49,717 nucleotides of DNA from the NCBI RefSeq assembly GCF_000521465.1, contig NZ_BAVR01000024.1, positions 1 through 49,717 of the forward strand, in the 5' to 3' direction. Positions 42,044-49,717 of this stretch are shown here, piece after piece; position 1 is the stretch's first letter; each line of letters starts with the position of its first letter. Origin of the DNA: Acetivibrio straminisolvens JCM 21531. Lineage in GTDB: Bacteria; Bacillota; Clostridia; Acetivibrionales; Acetivibrionaceae. The notes under the pieces are model-generated. The model saw only the letters and a list, made by a program, of their open reading frames with translations. It was not told the DNA's origin and did no database searches. A program made the position numbers and the translations under genes.

Positions 42044-43609
42044 ATGGTCAATGATTATCTCAAGAAATTTGAATTCAATTACGAAAGCAGTGCCACAGGC
42101 AGCTTTCTTGTTGTAAGCACAGATGCTGGTGAGAATGTGCTTTTATATCAGGTTGAAATGCTTGCCAACAATCCCAATAGGAATATTTTACCCTTGGATA
42201 TAAGACAAAAAGATTCAAAGCACAATTTTTACTACAATATCACATCCAAACTGGCTTTATCCCAGTACCTTAGGCGCAACAAGCTAAAAAGGGACGACTT
42301 TATAAACATATTCAAAGATATACTAAAAACGATACTCAGCTCAAAAGACTATTTATTGTCAGACAGATCATACATTTTAAACGAAGATTATATTTACATA
42401 GTTCCAAACACCATGGAAGTTTCACTGGCCTATCTGCCGTTGAACATTGACATCAATGTAAATGACCAGTTGAAAAACTTCACCATGAACTTCATAATGT
42501 TCAGTGCAAATATAGATGAAACCAACAACGACAACTTCCTTCAAAGGATTTTAAATCTTTTGAAATCCGATACTTTTAGTATTTTAGAATTTAGCAAATT
42601 ATTAAATGATTTGAAGCTGGAAACGGATATACCGAAACCGGAAGTACAAAAACCGGTTATTCAAGAACATAATGTACCCGTTCAGCCTGCACCGGCACCG
42701 GCAGCACCAAAAGCGAGTGCTCCAAGGCCGAACATTCCCAAGGCGCCTGTTTCAAAGCCGGACGTTCCAAAATCAGGCATACCGAAACCCAATGTACCTC
42801 GTCCTGCTCCACAGGGACCTGTTTCCGCAGCACCTGCAAAACCGGCAGTAAATACAGCAGAAAAAACTGTAGTCAGGATAAAGTATAAAACCGGCGTATT
42901 AATAGCCGGCGCTATATTGCAGGCAGTTATTATTATTGGGTCCATTGCCCTTTTAGCGTCAGGAGCCATGGATTCTCTCGGAAACGAACCGATTGTCAAC
43001 ATGCTGGGTATCGGTATTTTGGCAGGAGCCTTATCCTATGCTGTCTGGAAAACAGTCTTGAATGAAAAAAACAAAGTCGAGACCGTCTCCACAGTCAGGG
43101 AAAGACCTGCTGCAAAACCTCAAATAAATATGGAGAAAAGGAATTTTACCACTGTTTCGAACAATCAAAGCATTCCTCCAATAAATAAAGCGCCTTCGCA
43201 GCCGGAATCTAATTTCAACAACGCAGCAAGTACTCCCAATTCTTTAAACGAAACAACCGTAATTTTCCCATCTCCTCTTGAAGAAACCGTTTATCTGGGC
43301 ACCTCAAATTCATATCCCTACTTGCAGGGAACAATGAACGGTGTGATGGAGCAAATAATAATCAACAAGCCCAGCTTTGTAATAGGAAGGCTTAAAAGCC
43401 AAGTGGACTATATAAGCCAAAATAACGCAGTGGGAAAGGTACATGCCGAGATAATATCAAGGGACGGACGTTACTTTGTAAAAGATTTGAATTCCAGAAA
43501 CGGAACATTTGTAAACGGCATAAGACTTGCCGCAAACACAGAACATGAAATTAAAAACAACGACAAAATTACTTTTGCCAACAGTGAATATACTTTTATA
43601 ATTCCGTAA
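42044..43609 (+). CDS. FHA-domain protein with DUF6382-like N-terminus, membrane-bound
   Basis: Residues 1-190 form a DUF6382-like domain. Residues about 200-275 are a Pro/Ala/Lys linker with repeating PKPNVPxP units. Two membrane spans (about 285-330) follow, then a second flexible linker. The C-terminal FHA domain (about 440-521) has GRLKSQVDYIS, NNAVGKVHAEI, LNSRNGTFVNG and the last strand FANSEYTFII. FHA domains bind phosphothreonine peptides, so a Ser/Thr kinase partner is expected elsewhere. It lies on the other strand from, and converges with, the Tad pilus cluster; in related clostridia such FHA proteins accompany Tad genes, which suggests a role in control of assembly. AGGGGGAT precedes the ATG. 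Confidence 0.85.
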   Translation: MVNDYLKKFEFNYESSATGSFLVVSTDAGENVLLYQVEMLANNPNRNILPLDIRQKDSKHNFYYNITSKLALSQYLRRNKLKRDDFINIFKDILKTILSSKDYLLSDRSYILNEDYIYIVPNTMEVSLAYLPLNIDINVNDQLKNFTMNFIMFSANIDETNNDNFLQRILNLLKSDTFSILEFSKLLNDLKLETDIPKPEVQKPVIQEHNVPVQPAPAPAAPKASAPRPNIPKAPVSKPDVPKSGIPKPNVPRPAPQGPVSAAPAKPAVNTAEKTVVRIKYKTGVLIAGAILQAVIIIGSIALLASGAMDSLGNEPIVNMLGIGILAGALSYAVWKTVLNEKNKVETVSTVRERPAAKPQINMEKRNFTTVSNNQSIPPINKAPSQPESNFNNAASTPNSLNETTVIFPSPLEETVYLGTSNSYPYLQGTMNGVMEQIIINKPSFVIGRLKSQVDYISQNNAVGKVHAEIISRDGRYFVKDLNSRNGTFVNGIRLAANTEHEIKNNDKITFANSEYTFIIP

Positions 43610-43641
43610 AGAAAAAGCTGTATTGATCACGGGAGGAGTTA

Positions 43642-44271
43642 CTACAAAAACAACAGGTAAATCAAAAATCCCAAGGTCAAGAAGGGTATAAAAGGTATTC
43701 TGGATTTTGAATTTGCCTTTTTTAAGGCAAGAAGCACTATTCCTGCTATACCGCTTAGTATAAAAGAATAAAATAAAATGGATATTATTCCCGCAAGTCC
43801 GGCATAAAGACTTGATACGGCAATAAGTTTGGTATCACCCATACCGACTCCTCCTTTTGTGGCAAAGGTGACCAATGACATAATCAGACCGATTGCAATA
43901 AAAAGAATTATAGATTGAATAATTTTTGCCGGTTCGGCATCCAAAGCAGCTGCGATAAGTCCCAAAACGATTCCGGCAATAACCAGCTTATTGGATATTA
44001 ACCTTTCATTGTAGTCTTTCAGAGAAGAAGATGCCAGTAATATGTACAGAACAGAATATCGAATCACTTCAAGATTGGTTTGGGATTTATGGTATAAAAG
44101 CATAAAAGTAAGGGGTGTAAGCACCATTACAGCTATGTATTGGGGCTTTTTATACATATAGCCGGCAAACCACTTCAGCCTTTTGGCATCCGTACACTTT
44201 TCAAAATCTGTAGTAAGATTTATTACAACCGCTGAGACAAGCCCCAAAATAAACAATAATACATATATCAT
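43642..44271 (-). CDS. Prepilin peptidase, A24 family (TadV/CpaA-like)
   Basis: The protein of about 209 residues has at least six membrane spans. The two catalytic aspartates of A24 peptidases are visible: one in SSLKDYNERLISN and the other in KGGVGMGDTKL (GxGD). It should cut the leader of the Flp-type pilin and the TadE-like protein encoded next to it. A GTG six bases upstream (44277) is an alternative start; GGGGA lies ten bases before ATG 44271. It lacks the N-terminal methyltransferase domain of PilD, as is usual for TadV. Confidence 0.87.
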   Translation of the reverse strand: MIYVLLFILGLVSAVVINLTTDFEKCTDAKRLKWFAGYMYKKPQYIAVMVLTPLTFMLLYHKSQTNLEVIRYSVLYILLASSSLKDYNERLISNKLVIAGIVLGLIAAALDAEPAKIIQSIILFIAIGLIMSLVTFATKGGVGMGDTKLIAVSSLYAGLAGIISILFYSFILSGIAGIVLLALKKANSKSRIPFIPFLTLGFLIYLLFL

Positions 44272-44322
44272 TTGCACATTTCCCCGTTATCAGTGTTTAG
44301 CTCTATTTTTCTTATAGGCGTC

Positions 44323-45024
44323 TTACTTTTCATTGTTTAAAAACTCCTTAACTTTTAAGAAAATATTGGATACTCCCTCTCTTACATCTTTTACAATCTC
44401 GCCGCCCTTGCCTTCAAACAGCTTGTTGTCCACTTCCTTGACCACATCAAGAGCAAAATCCGTTGTTCTGATAAATTCAACCGGTTCGTTTATTATAGCA
44501 TCCGAATGGGCTTTAATTGTTATGGTGTTCTTTATTCCAAAAACTTTAAGCAGCGACAAAAAAGGGTTTTTATACTTGGCTTCTACGCTAACCCTCAGCT
44601 TTTTATATACTATATAATCTTCCACTATACCTGCATTTATTTCCAAATCAATGGGCTCACCAAGGACGGGTGAATCTTTCAATAAGTATCCTACATACCC
44701 TTCAATTTTTTCTTCCTTTTTCTTTTTACGTTTTTTCATCTCCCATATTCGCCAATACAGATCTATGTCATCCATATTATCCAGGGTGATCTGTCCGAAA
44801 ATCATATCCTTGGACGGAGAATTCCAGATTTCGGCTCCACGCTGCGCCGTCCTGTCTGCAATAGCCTGTATGCATGATTTTTGATACAAAAACTCGCTAA
44901 TCAATATCAATGCAAACATGGTCAGAATGACAGTAGGAACAATTATAGCCGCCTCAACTGTAAAACTCCCTCTATTATCCTTAATAAACCCTTTGCAGTT
45001 TTTCCAACTTTTCTTACAGCTCAT
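44323..45024 (-). CDS. TadE-like pseudopilin
   Basis: The 233-residue protein has a short basic leader, then RGSFTVEAAIIVPTVILTMFALILI, the TadE-type hydrophobic helix with Glu near position 5 after the Gly cut. The large outer part has a very basic patch (MKKRKKKKEEK) and a C-terminal helix. TadE-like proteins are minor pilus components. Three hairpins separate it from the pilin gene upstream, so it may be expressed at a lower level. Confidence 0.8.
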   Translation of the reverse strand: MSCKKSWKNCKGFIKDNRGSFTVEAAIIVPTVILTMFALILISEFLYQKSCIQAIADRTAQRGAEIWNSPSKDMIFGQITLDNMDDIDLYWRIWEMKKRKKKKEEKIEGYVGYLLKDSPVLGEPIDLEINAGIVEDYIVYKKLRVSVEAKYKNPFLSLLKVFGIKNTITIKAHSDAIINEPVEFIRTTDFALDVVKEVDNKLFEGKGGEIVKDVREGVSNIFLKVKEFLNNEK

Positions 45025-45086
45025 ACAACTTGCCCTCTTGTTCGATGGTATAATAAAAAGTATTTAATAAAGCAAAAAAAGAGTCT

Positions 45087-45176
45087 ATTAGGGCATAAGC
45101 CCATGCCCTAATAACATTAGAAGCTTGGGACACCAAGTCCCTTCGCTTTTGCCTCTTTCATTTCACTTAAAGAGGC
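45087..45176 (-). terminator. Cluster of three hairpins after the pilin gene
   Basis: In reading direction, the first hairpin is AGCCTCTTT/AAAGAGGC (45176-45151), the second GGGAC/GTCCC (45141-45127), and the third a 10-bp perfect stem ATTAGGGCAT/ATGCCCTAAT (45112-45087) followed by AGACTCTTTTTTT. The last is a good terminator. Together they probably limit read-through from the pilin gene to the tadE-like gene. Confidence 0.78.
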
Positions 45177-45205
45177 TAATCAACAACCAAAAACTACAAC
45201 ACAAA

Positions 45206-45427
45206 TTATGTAGGACCTGGAGCTGGTGAAGATGACCCTGGTAGTCCCTTTGTAGATTCCTTTTGAACTTCATCGCTGAATATTTTCTTCACCATGCTAT
45301 CCACAAAGCCAAATATAGCCTTTCTGAAGATAAGAGCAATTGCAACCAAAACAGCTACAATTATTACTATCTCAACTGTACCCAAACCATCTTCTTCTTT
45401 TATAAAGTTTTTTATCAACTTAAGCAT
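45206..45427 (-). CDS. Flp1-like pilin
   Basis: The 73-residue protein has a short leader, KEEDG, then the pilin helix LGTVEIVIIVAVLVAIALIF with the Glu that is normal at +5 after the cut. The tail is Ser/Pro/Gly-rich (GLPGSSSPAPGPT). It is the likely major subunit of the Tad pilus. A very strong ribosome binding site (AAAGGAGGTGAAA) suits a highly expressed pilin, and a terminator follows. The closest family is Flp1-like of clostridia, not the proteobacterial Flp with its EY motif. Confidence 0.88.
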   Translation of the reverse strand: MLKLIKNFIKEEDGLGTVEIVIIVAVLVAIALIFRKAIFGFVDSMVKKIFSDEVQKESTKGLPGSSSPAPGPT

Positions 45428-45486
45428 CTATTTCACCTCCTTTCACAAGTAAATTTTATACTATCGCAGTCCATTGCTGCAGTAAA

Positions 45487-46356
45487 TTACATACTATCAA
45501 TCAGCGCCAAAATCGCCGGAGTGGCAACAATTAGAATCACCGCTATAAACATAAGCATCATCGGAAACAACATCTTTGAAGATGCTTCCTCTCCAAGCCT
45601 TTTGGCTGCATGCTTCCTCATTTCCCAACACTCTGTAGCCTGAAGCCTTAAAATAGATACCATTTCTGCATTGCCTTTGTTAAAATTCTGCAAAAGAACC
45701 GATACAAACTTGGTTATCTCAGGAATTCTGCACCTATTTGCAAAATCTTCAAATGCACCGGTCTCCGATTTGCCGCCCCGGATATCTGCCAAAACCGTCC
45801 TTAGCTCCCTATACAAAACAGTATCCTTGTCATTTTCGGTTATGGACTTCTCCAAAGCCCTCGAGACTGTCATACCTGCATTTACAAGCAAAATAAGCTT
45901 GTTTAAAAAGTCCGGAAAATCAATCTGTATGCTAAGTCTCCTCTTATTAACCTTCTCTCTAAGCTCCCTGTCCATAAAAAACGGAATAGCAAGCATTATT
46001 ACAATTCCAAACACCACGGTTGCAACATCCCGTGTTGCAGCAGAAAACAAAGTAAATAAAAGCAGTATTAAAAACATAAGAACAATCTTGTTGGCATGAT
46101 GAATCTGCAAATAATACATTGAATACTTAATTCCCTTTAATTCGGCAATTTTTGCCTGAAGCATCCTGTCATACTTGGAAGAATACTTATATTTCACCGC
46201 ATCAAGAATGAACAGCCCTATGGGCAGCAAACCTCTCAATTTGTACTCATTGCTATCCAAAGGCTCAATATAATCGCTATACTTGCCTCTCGACAAGAAA
46301 AACAACAGGATAAAAAGCAGCAAAAATACAGCAAAAACTATAACACCTATAATCAT
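45487..46356 (-). CDS. tadC: TadC-like type II secretion F-domain protein
   Basis: The 289-residue protein begins with a membrane span (VIVFAVFLLLFILLFFL), has two further spans near residues 95-130 and a last span at the C-terminus. The F-domain core includes LNKLILLVNAGMTVSRALEKS and EITKFVSVLLQNFNKGNAE. It acts as one of two inner-membrane platform proteins for pilus assembly. It starts 13 bases after tadB. Confidence 0.88.
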   Translation of the reverse strand: MIIGVIVFAVFLLLFILLFFLSRGKYSDYIEPLDSNEYKLRGLLPIGLFILDAVKYKYSSKYDRMLQAKIAELKGIKYSMYYLQIHHANKIVLMFLILLLFTLFSAATRDVATVVFGIVIMLAIPFFMDRELREKVNKRRLSIQIDFPDFLNKLILLVNAGMTVSRALEKSITENDKDTVLYRELRTVLADIRGGKSETGAFEDFANRCRIPEITKFVSVLLQNFNKGNAEMVSILRLQATECWEMRKHAAKRLGEEASSKMLFPMMLMFIAVILIVATPAILALIDSM

Positions 46357-46369
46357 ATGCCCTCCACTG

Positions 46370-47176
46370 TCAAATCTTTATATCCATAATTTTTTTCGAT
46401 ATAAAATATCCCGCAGTTATAATAATAATTGCGAAAGTCATCACTATTCTGCCAATGATTGTATCAAACACAGGAGCCATATAATCATCAGTGGTTAGAG
46501 ATAGAATAACTATCATAACAAGAGGCATAAAAGACAGAATCTTCTGTTCAAACTTCTTTGCTGCCAGCAAAGTGTTTATCTCCTCTTTTATCTCAATTTT
46601 GTCGTTGATTATGTTAGTTGAGTTTCTTATTACATTTACCAGATTTCCGCCTGTCCTCTTGCAGGTCTTGAAAACATCGGTAAAGTTCTGTATATCTTCC
46701 AAATGCGACCTCCTTGCCAGGTCTTCCAAAACATCTTCAACAGTTTCGTTCATTTCAAGTCTTCTTATTATGTACTCTACTTCACGAATAATATATGTGT
46801 CGGGATCCGGGTATAAAATACTCAGATCCTTAAGCGCTTCTTTAAAAGACATCTCCACCGACTTTCCCGCAGTAAGGGAAGACGAAAGCGAATAAAGCAG
46901 ATCTTTAAACTGCAGATTAAGTTCATTCTTTCTCTTCTCGATTATGTCTTTCGTTTTTCTCTTTGGATATAAAAGCGCAAAAGGCGTAAGAAGCAATGAC
47001 AGTATTATATTGTGGTAGAAAATATACCCTATAACAAACAATACCGCTGCTGCAAGCAAAAAATATAGAGATTTCTCTTTAAAACTCATGACATATATAT
47101 CATAATCAATTAAGCCGCTATAATTTTTCTCAACAACCACTTCTTCAAATTCGCTGTTTTGTAGCTCCAGATCCAT
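46370..47176 (-). CDS. tadB: TadB-like type II secretion F-domain protein
   Basis: The 268-residue protein has two N-terminal spans (about 53-90) and two C-terminal spans. The F-domain lies between, with FKDLLYSLSSSLTAGKSVEMSFKEA and FTDVFKTCKRTGGNLVNVIRNS (both given in part). It pairs with TadC to form the membrane platform. ATG 47176 has AGGGGG eight bases upstream, and it overlaps the end of the ATPase gene by 67 bases, an unusually long overlap. Confidence 0.88.
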   Translation of the reverse strand: MDLELQNSEFEEVVVEKNYSGLIDYDIYVMSFKEKSLYFLLAAAVLFVIGYIFYHNIILSLLLTPFALLYPKRKTKDIIEKRKNELNLQFKDLLYSLSSSLTAGKSVEMSFKEALKDLSILYPDPDTYIIREVEYIIRRLEMNETVEDVLEDLARRSHLEDIQNFTDVFKTCKRTGGNLVNVIRNSTNIINDKIEIKEEINTLLAAKKFEQKILSFMPLVMIVILSLTTDDYMAPVFDTIIGRIVMTFAIIIITAGYFISKKIMDIKI

Positions 47177-48432
47177 TCGTACAGCCCCCTTGTACTAAAT
47201 CTAAAACTTGTCGATATACCTGACATTTTGAATTTGAGCTTGCTAATCATTTCATTTTTTGTCCTTCTTAAAGAACCAATTATGTGTTTTTCCGGAGTTT
47301 CTCCTTCTTCTACAAACTCATAAAGCGGATTTAACACAATTTGTCCGTCCTTATATCCCACAACCTCTGTAATCTCAAGGGTCCTTCTCGATTTATCCCT
47401 GAGCCTTCCGAGGTGAATAATTATATCTATTGCAGAAGCTATCTGCTGTCTTATTGCCTCTAAAGGCATTTCAGCGCCGCTTAATACCATTGTTTCAAGC
47501 CTTGACAGCATGTCCCTGGTAGAGTTTGCGTGTCCGGTGGAAAGGGAACCGTCATGTCCGGTATTCATCGCCTGAAGCATGTCCAATGCCTCTTTCCCGC
47601 GCACCTCACCCACGATAATTCTCTCCGGCCTCATACGAAGAGATGTTTTTATGAGATCCCTAATGGTAATCTCTCCTTTTCCCTCAGTATTGGCATTCCT
47701 TGTCTCCAGCCTGACAATGTTTTCTATCCCGACAATCTGAAGCTCCGCAGAGTCTTCTATTGTGACAATCCTCTCATCTTTGGGAATAAAATTGCTAAGA
47801 GCATTTAAAAATGTGGTTTTTCCCGAGCCAGTACCACCGCAGATAAATATGTTGTATTTTGCCTTGACCATCCTCTCCAGCACGTCGGCAACTTCCTCGG
47901 TAATCGAACCGTATTTTATAAGCTGCTCTATCGTCATCGGTTTTTCCGAAAACTTTCTTATGGTAACCACAGGCCCATTTAAGGCTATTGGAGGCAAAAC
48001 CACGTTTACACGGGAACCGTCCGCCAGCCTTGCATCAACAATCGGGGATGACTCATTTACTGTCCTGTTCACCCTCGACACAATTGTCTGGATTACGTCC
48101 TCAAGCTTTCGGCGGCTTTCAAATTTAACGTCCATCCTGGAAACTCTTCCGTCTCTTTCAATAAAAATGGAATCAGGACCGTTTATCATTATTTCAGTAA
48201 TACTTTTGTCATCAATGAGGGGTTGGAGAACATCCAGCCTTCTCATGGAATTAAAAATTGCATCGGCAATTTCCTTCTTTTCTCCGACACTGAGGTAATA
48301 ATCTTTGGACCTTTCAAATACAACGTTTGTGATAATATCTTTTATTTCTTCATCCGAAAAGTCCTTTCTCAAATCTATGCTATCGCTTATATGTTTTCTT
48401 ATCTGGGCAATAAGCCTTTCTTTTTCTTCCAT
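47110..48432 (-). CDS. tadA: Tad pilus assembly ATPase (CpaF/TadA family)
   Basis: This is a secretion ATPase with Walker A ICGGTGSGKTTFLNAL, an Asp box (VTIEDSAELQI), Walker B RPERIIVGEVRGKEALDML and the His box TGHDGSLSTGHANS. The N-terminal part has the CpaF element SITEIMINGPDSIFIERDGR. It powers pilus growth. The ATG at 48432 is chosen over the TTG at 48444, which would overlap the tadZ stop. The last 30 residues (STRGLYEWIWSYKTA...) run inside tadB in another frame and are not typical of the family; they could be real or reflect a small error. Confidence 0.92.
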   Translation of the reverse strand: MEEKERLIAQIRKHISDSIDLRKDFSDEEIKDIITNVVFERSKDYYLSVGEKKEIADAIFNSMRRLDVLQPLIDDKSITEIMINGPDSIFIERDGRVSRMDVKFESRRKLEDVIQTIVSRVNRTVNESSPIVDARLADGSRVNVVLPPIALNGPVVTIRKFSEKPMTIEQLIKYGSITEEVADVLERMVKAKYNIFICGGTGSGKTTFLNALSNFIPKDERIVTIEDSAELQIVGIENIVRLETRNANTEGKGEITIRDLIKTSLRMRPERIIVGEVRGKEALDMLQAMNTGHDGSLSTGHANSTRDMLSRLETMVLSGAEMPLEAIRQQIASAIDIIIHLGRLRDKSRRTLEITEVVGYKDGQIVLNPLYEFVEEGETPEKHIIGSLRRTKNEMISKLKFKMSGISTSFRFSTRGLYEWIWSYKTANLKKWLLRKIIAA

Positions 48433-48437
48433 CTCCA

Positions 48438-49565
48438 CTAGCAATCACCCGTACTTCCTTGTAATATGCCAATTATCTGCCTTACAGCAGGTCCAAAGGG
48501 AGTTGAATCTCCAATTATATGCTCTATGCCGTAACTCGCATCCAGTCCTTTCATGTAAGGTATTCTGATAGAAGCGTTTTTTCCGTTAAAATTAAGATTT
48601 TCAACATCGGGATGCCCAAAACTCAAACATTTATTTAGAATAAGCTCCACCTTGTCCATAAAGTTCAAGCCTTTTCTTTTGCTAAGAATCTCAAAAGCCT
48701 TTTGGAGTGTTGCCAACTTAATCTTCGACGTAGTGTCATAGGGCAAAACGCAGAAAACCAAATCACTGCACTCCAACAGCGATATACATACTTCATTTAA
48801 TTGTGCACCTATATCGGCTATAATAACATCATAGCTCTCCATTGCCCTGAACTGTCCGATAAGCCTCATAATCTCACCGGATGTCAGCTCATCAAGGTCA
48901 AAAACATTCTCCGGAGGCAGAAAATAATGTACCCCTGTCGAACTGTCTATGGACCTGCTTCCTTCTATTTTAAGTGTCAGGTTTTTATTGTTCTCTTTTA
49001 GAAAAAACAAAATATTCGAAAGATTCTCTCCGCTGCCATAGGCATCAAAAAAAGCTGTAGTGGTAGGAAACCTCTCAAAATTGAGATAAAAAGCATTCCA
49101 TCCGTTCTGTACACATTTTGCGCTCACGCCGGCAGCTAATGTAGATGTACCTGCACCGCCGCATGGAGAATAAAAGGTAATAAGACGAGTCTTCTTTTTA
49201 CCGTCCCCTGTTATAAACTCGCAGTTGCTTTTCTCGGAAAAAATATTTAATATATTGCCGATAAGCTTGTCACCCATCTGGTATTTACTGATTATTTCGC
49301 AGTTTTTTATATCCTTCGTGAGAATACCTGCCGATAACACAATAGGAGCAACTACCTTCCCCAAATCAAGCTCATCACTGTAAAAGTCAGGACTCATGAG
49401 AAGTATGTCAATTTTGTCCGTCTTATTAAAAAAGTCATTAAAAGTTTCTTCAGCGGAAAAAGCCTGGACATAAAATCTGTTATTGTATTTTGAATAAATG
49501 AAGTCGACCACACTGTCAAGATAAGCACGATCCTTGTCAGCAATTACAAGATGAATTACCGCCAT
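48438..49565 (-). CDS. tadZ: CpaE/TadZ-like pilus localisation ATPase
   Basis: The 375-residue protein has an N-terminal receiver-like domain (IHLVIADKDRAYLDSVVDFI) without a clear full phospho-site set, then a MinD/ParA-type ATPase with the deviant Walker A SPCGGAGTSTLAAGVSAK and VIIADIGAQLNEVCI. TadZ proteins place the Tad machine at its site in the cell. It is the first gene of the visible cluster, with GGGGGT before ATG 49565. The 152 bases upstream, to the window edge, should hold the promoter, but I see no certain boxes. Confidence 0.88.
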   Translation of the reverse strand: MAVIHLVIADKDRAYLDSVVDFIYSKYNNRFYVQAFSAEETFNDFFNKTDKIDILLMSPDFYSDELDLGKVVAPIVLSAGILTKDIKNCEIISKYQMGDKLIGNILNIFSEKSNCEFITGDGKKKTRLITFYSPCGGAGTSTLAAGVSAKCVQNGWNAFYLNFERFPTTTAFFDAYGSGENLSNILFFLKENNKNLTLKIEGSRSIDSSTGVHYFLPPENVFDLDELTSGEIMRLIGQFRAMESYDVIIADIGAQLNEVCISLLECSDLVFCVLPYDTTSKIKLATLQKAFEILSKRKGLNFMDKVELILNKCLSFGHPDVENLNFNGKNASIRIPYMKGLDASYGIEHIIGDSTPFGPAVRQIIGILQGSTGDC

Positions 49566-49717
49566 CGATTTACCCCCATTTTATTACCTTTTAATAATTA
49601 ATGCGCTTCGCAGTAATGTACAATTCTTTCTGATTCTATATTTAAAGTATATTGTAATCTTATCATTGGTTGTAAACTTTTGTCTAAAATTAGGCGAAAA
49701 ATACTAAGATAAAATAT

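Noticed and set aside
47110..48444. A fused TadA-TadB protein made by one missing base
   Set aside because: One added base would join the frames, but tadB has its own well-spaced AGGGGG and ATG, and fusions of this kind are not the family norm.

Overview
The window looks like chromosome of a thermophilic, cellulosome-forming, spore-forming clostridium: Acetivibrio (Hungateiclostridium/Clostridium) thermocellus or a close relative such as A. straminisolvens. The reasons are AT-rich DNA with strong GGAGG ribosome binding sites, an SdbA-type anchoring scaffoldin (type II cohesin plus three SLH repeats) next to pyruvate phosphate dikinase, sporulation gene spoIIP, remA, a CIRCE-controlled heat-shock operon and a hisS T-box. 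From memory, the cohesin is similar but not identical to the reference SdbA cohesin, so a species call is not firm.

Layout. 0.2-4.6 kb: a GT4 glycosyltransferase, a PIN-PhoH ATPase, a cupin, an unrecognised small gene and tRNA-Gln(CUG). 4.8-11.2 kb: SdbA-like scaffoldin, an OFA-type MFS transporter and ppdK. 11.7-15.0 kb: a quorum-sensing island with a radical SAM/SPASM enzyme, AgrB, an AgrD-type peptide and a convergent AgrC-like kinase, but no AgrA. 15.2-20.1 kb: glyQS, coaBC, rpoZ, gmk, remA and yicC. 20.3-27.5 kb: hrcA-grpE-dnaK-dnaJ-prmA-rsmE-cheY behind a promoter with CIRCE. 27.6-32.3 kb: hemW, lepA, a small membrane protein and spoIIP. 32.8-38.2 kb: a zinc-ribbon mini-protein, one giant activase of the 2-hydroxyacyl-CoA dehydratase activator family, and signal peptidase I. 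38.4-41.8 kb: hisS-aspS behind a T-box whose specifier region holds overlapping Asp and His codons. 42.0-49.6 kb: an FHA protein on the + strand and a Tad/Flp pilus cluster on the - strand (tadZ, cpaF/tadA, tadB, tadC, flp, tadE-like, prepilin peptidase).

The main caveat is sequence quality. Fourteen genes, many of them essential (gmk, hisS, aspS, lepB, coaBC, grpE), are broken by about 24 small frameshifts. Nearly all are repaired by restoring one base in a short homopolymer, and every repaired gene becomes a whole number of codons with family-like length. I therefore annotate these as single intact genes with consensus deletions, not pseudogenes.

The best candidate for something under-described is the rSAM/SPASM-AgrB-AgrD set, which could make an autoinducing peptide that is modified by radical chemistry before cyclisation. 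The hisS-aspS T-box with a GACAC specifier is the second.
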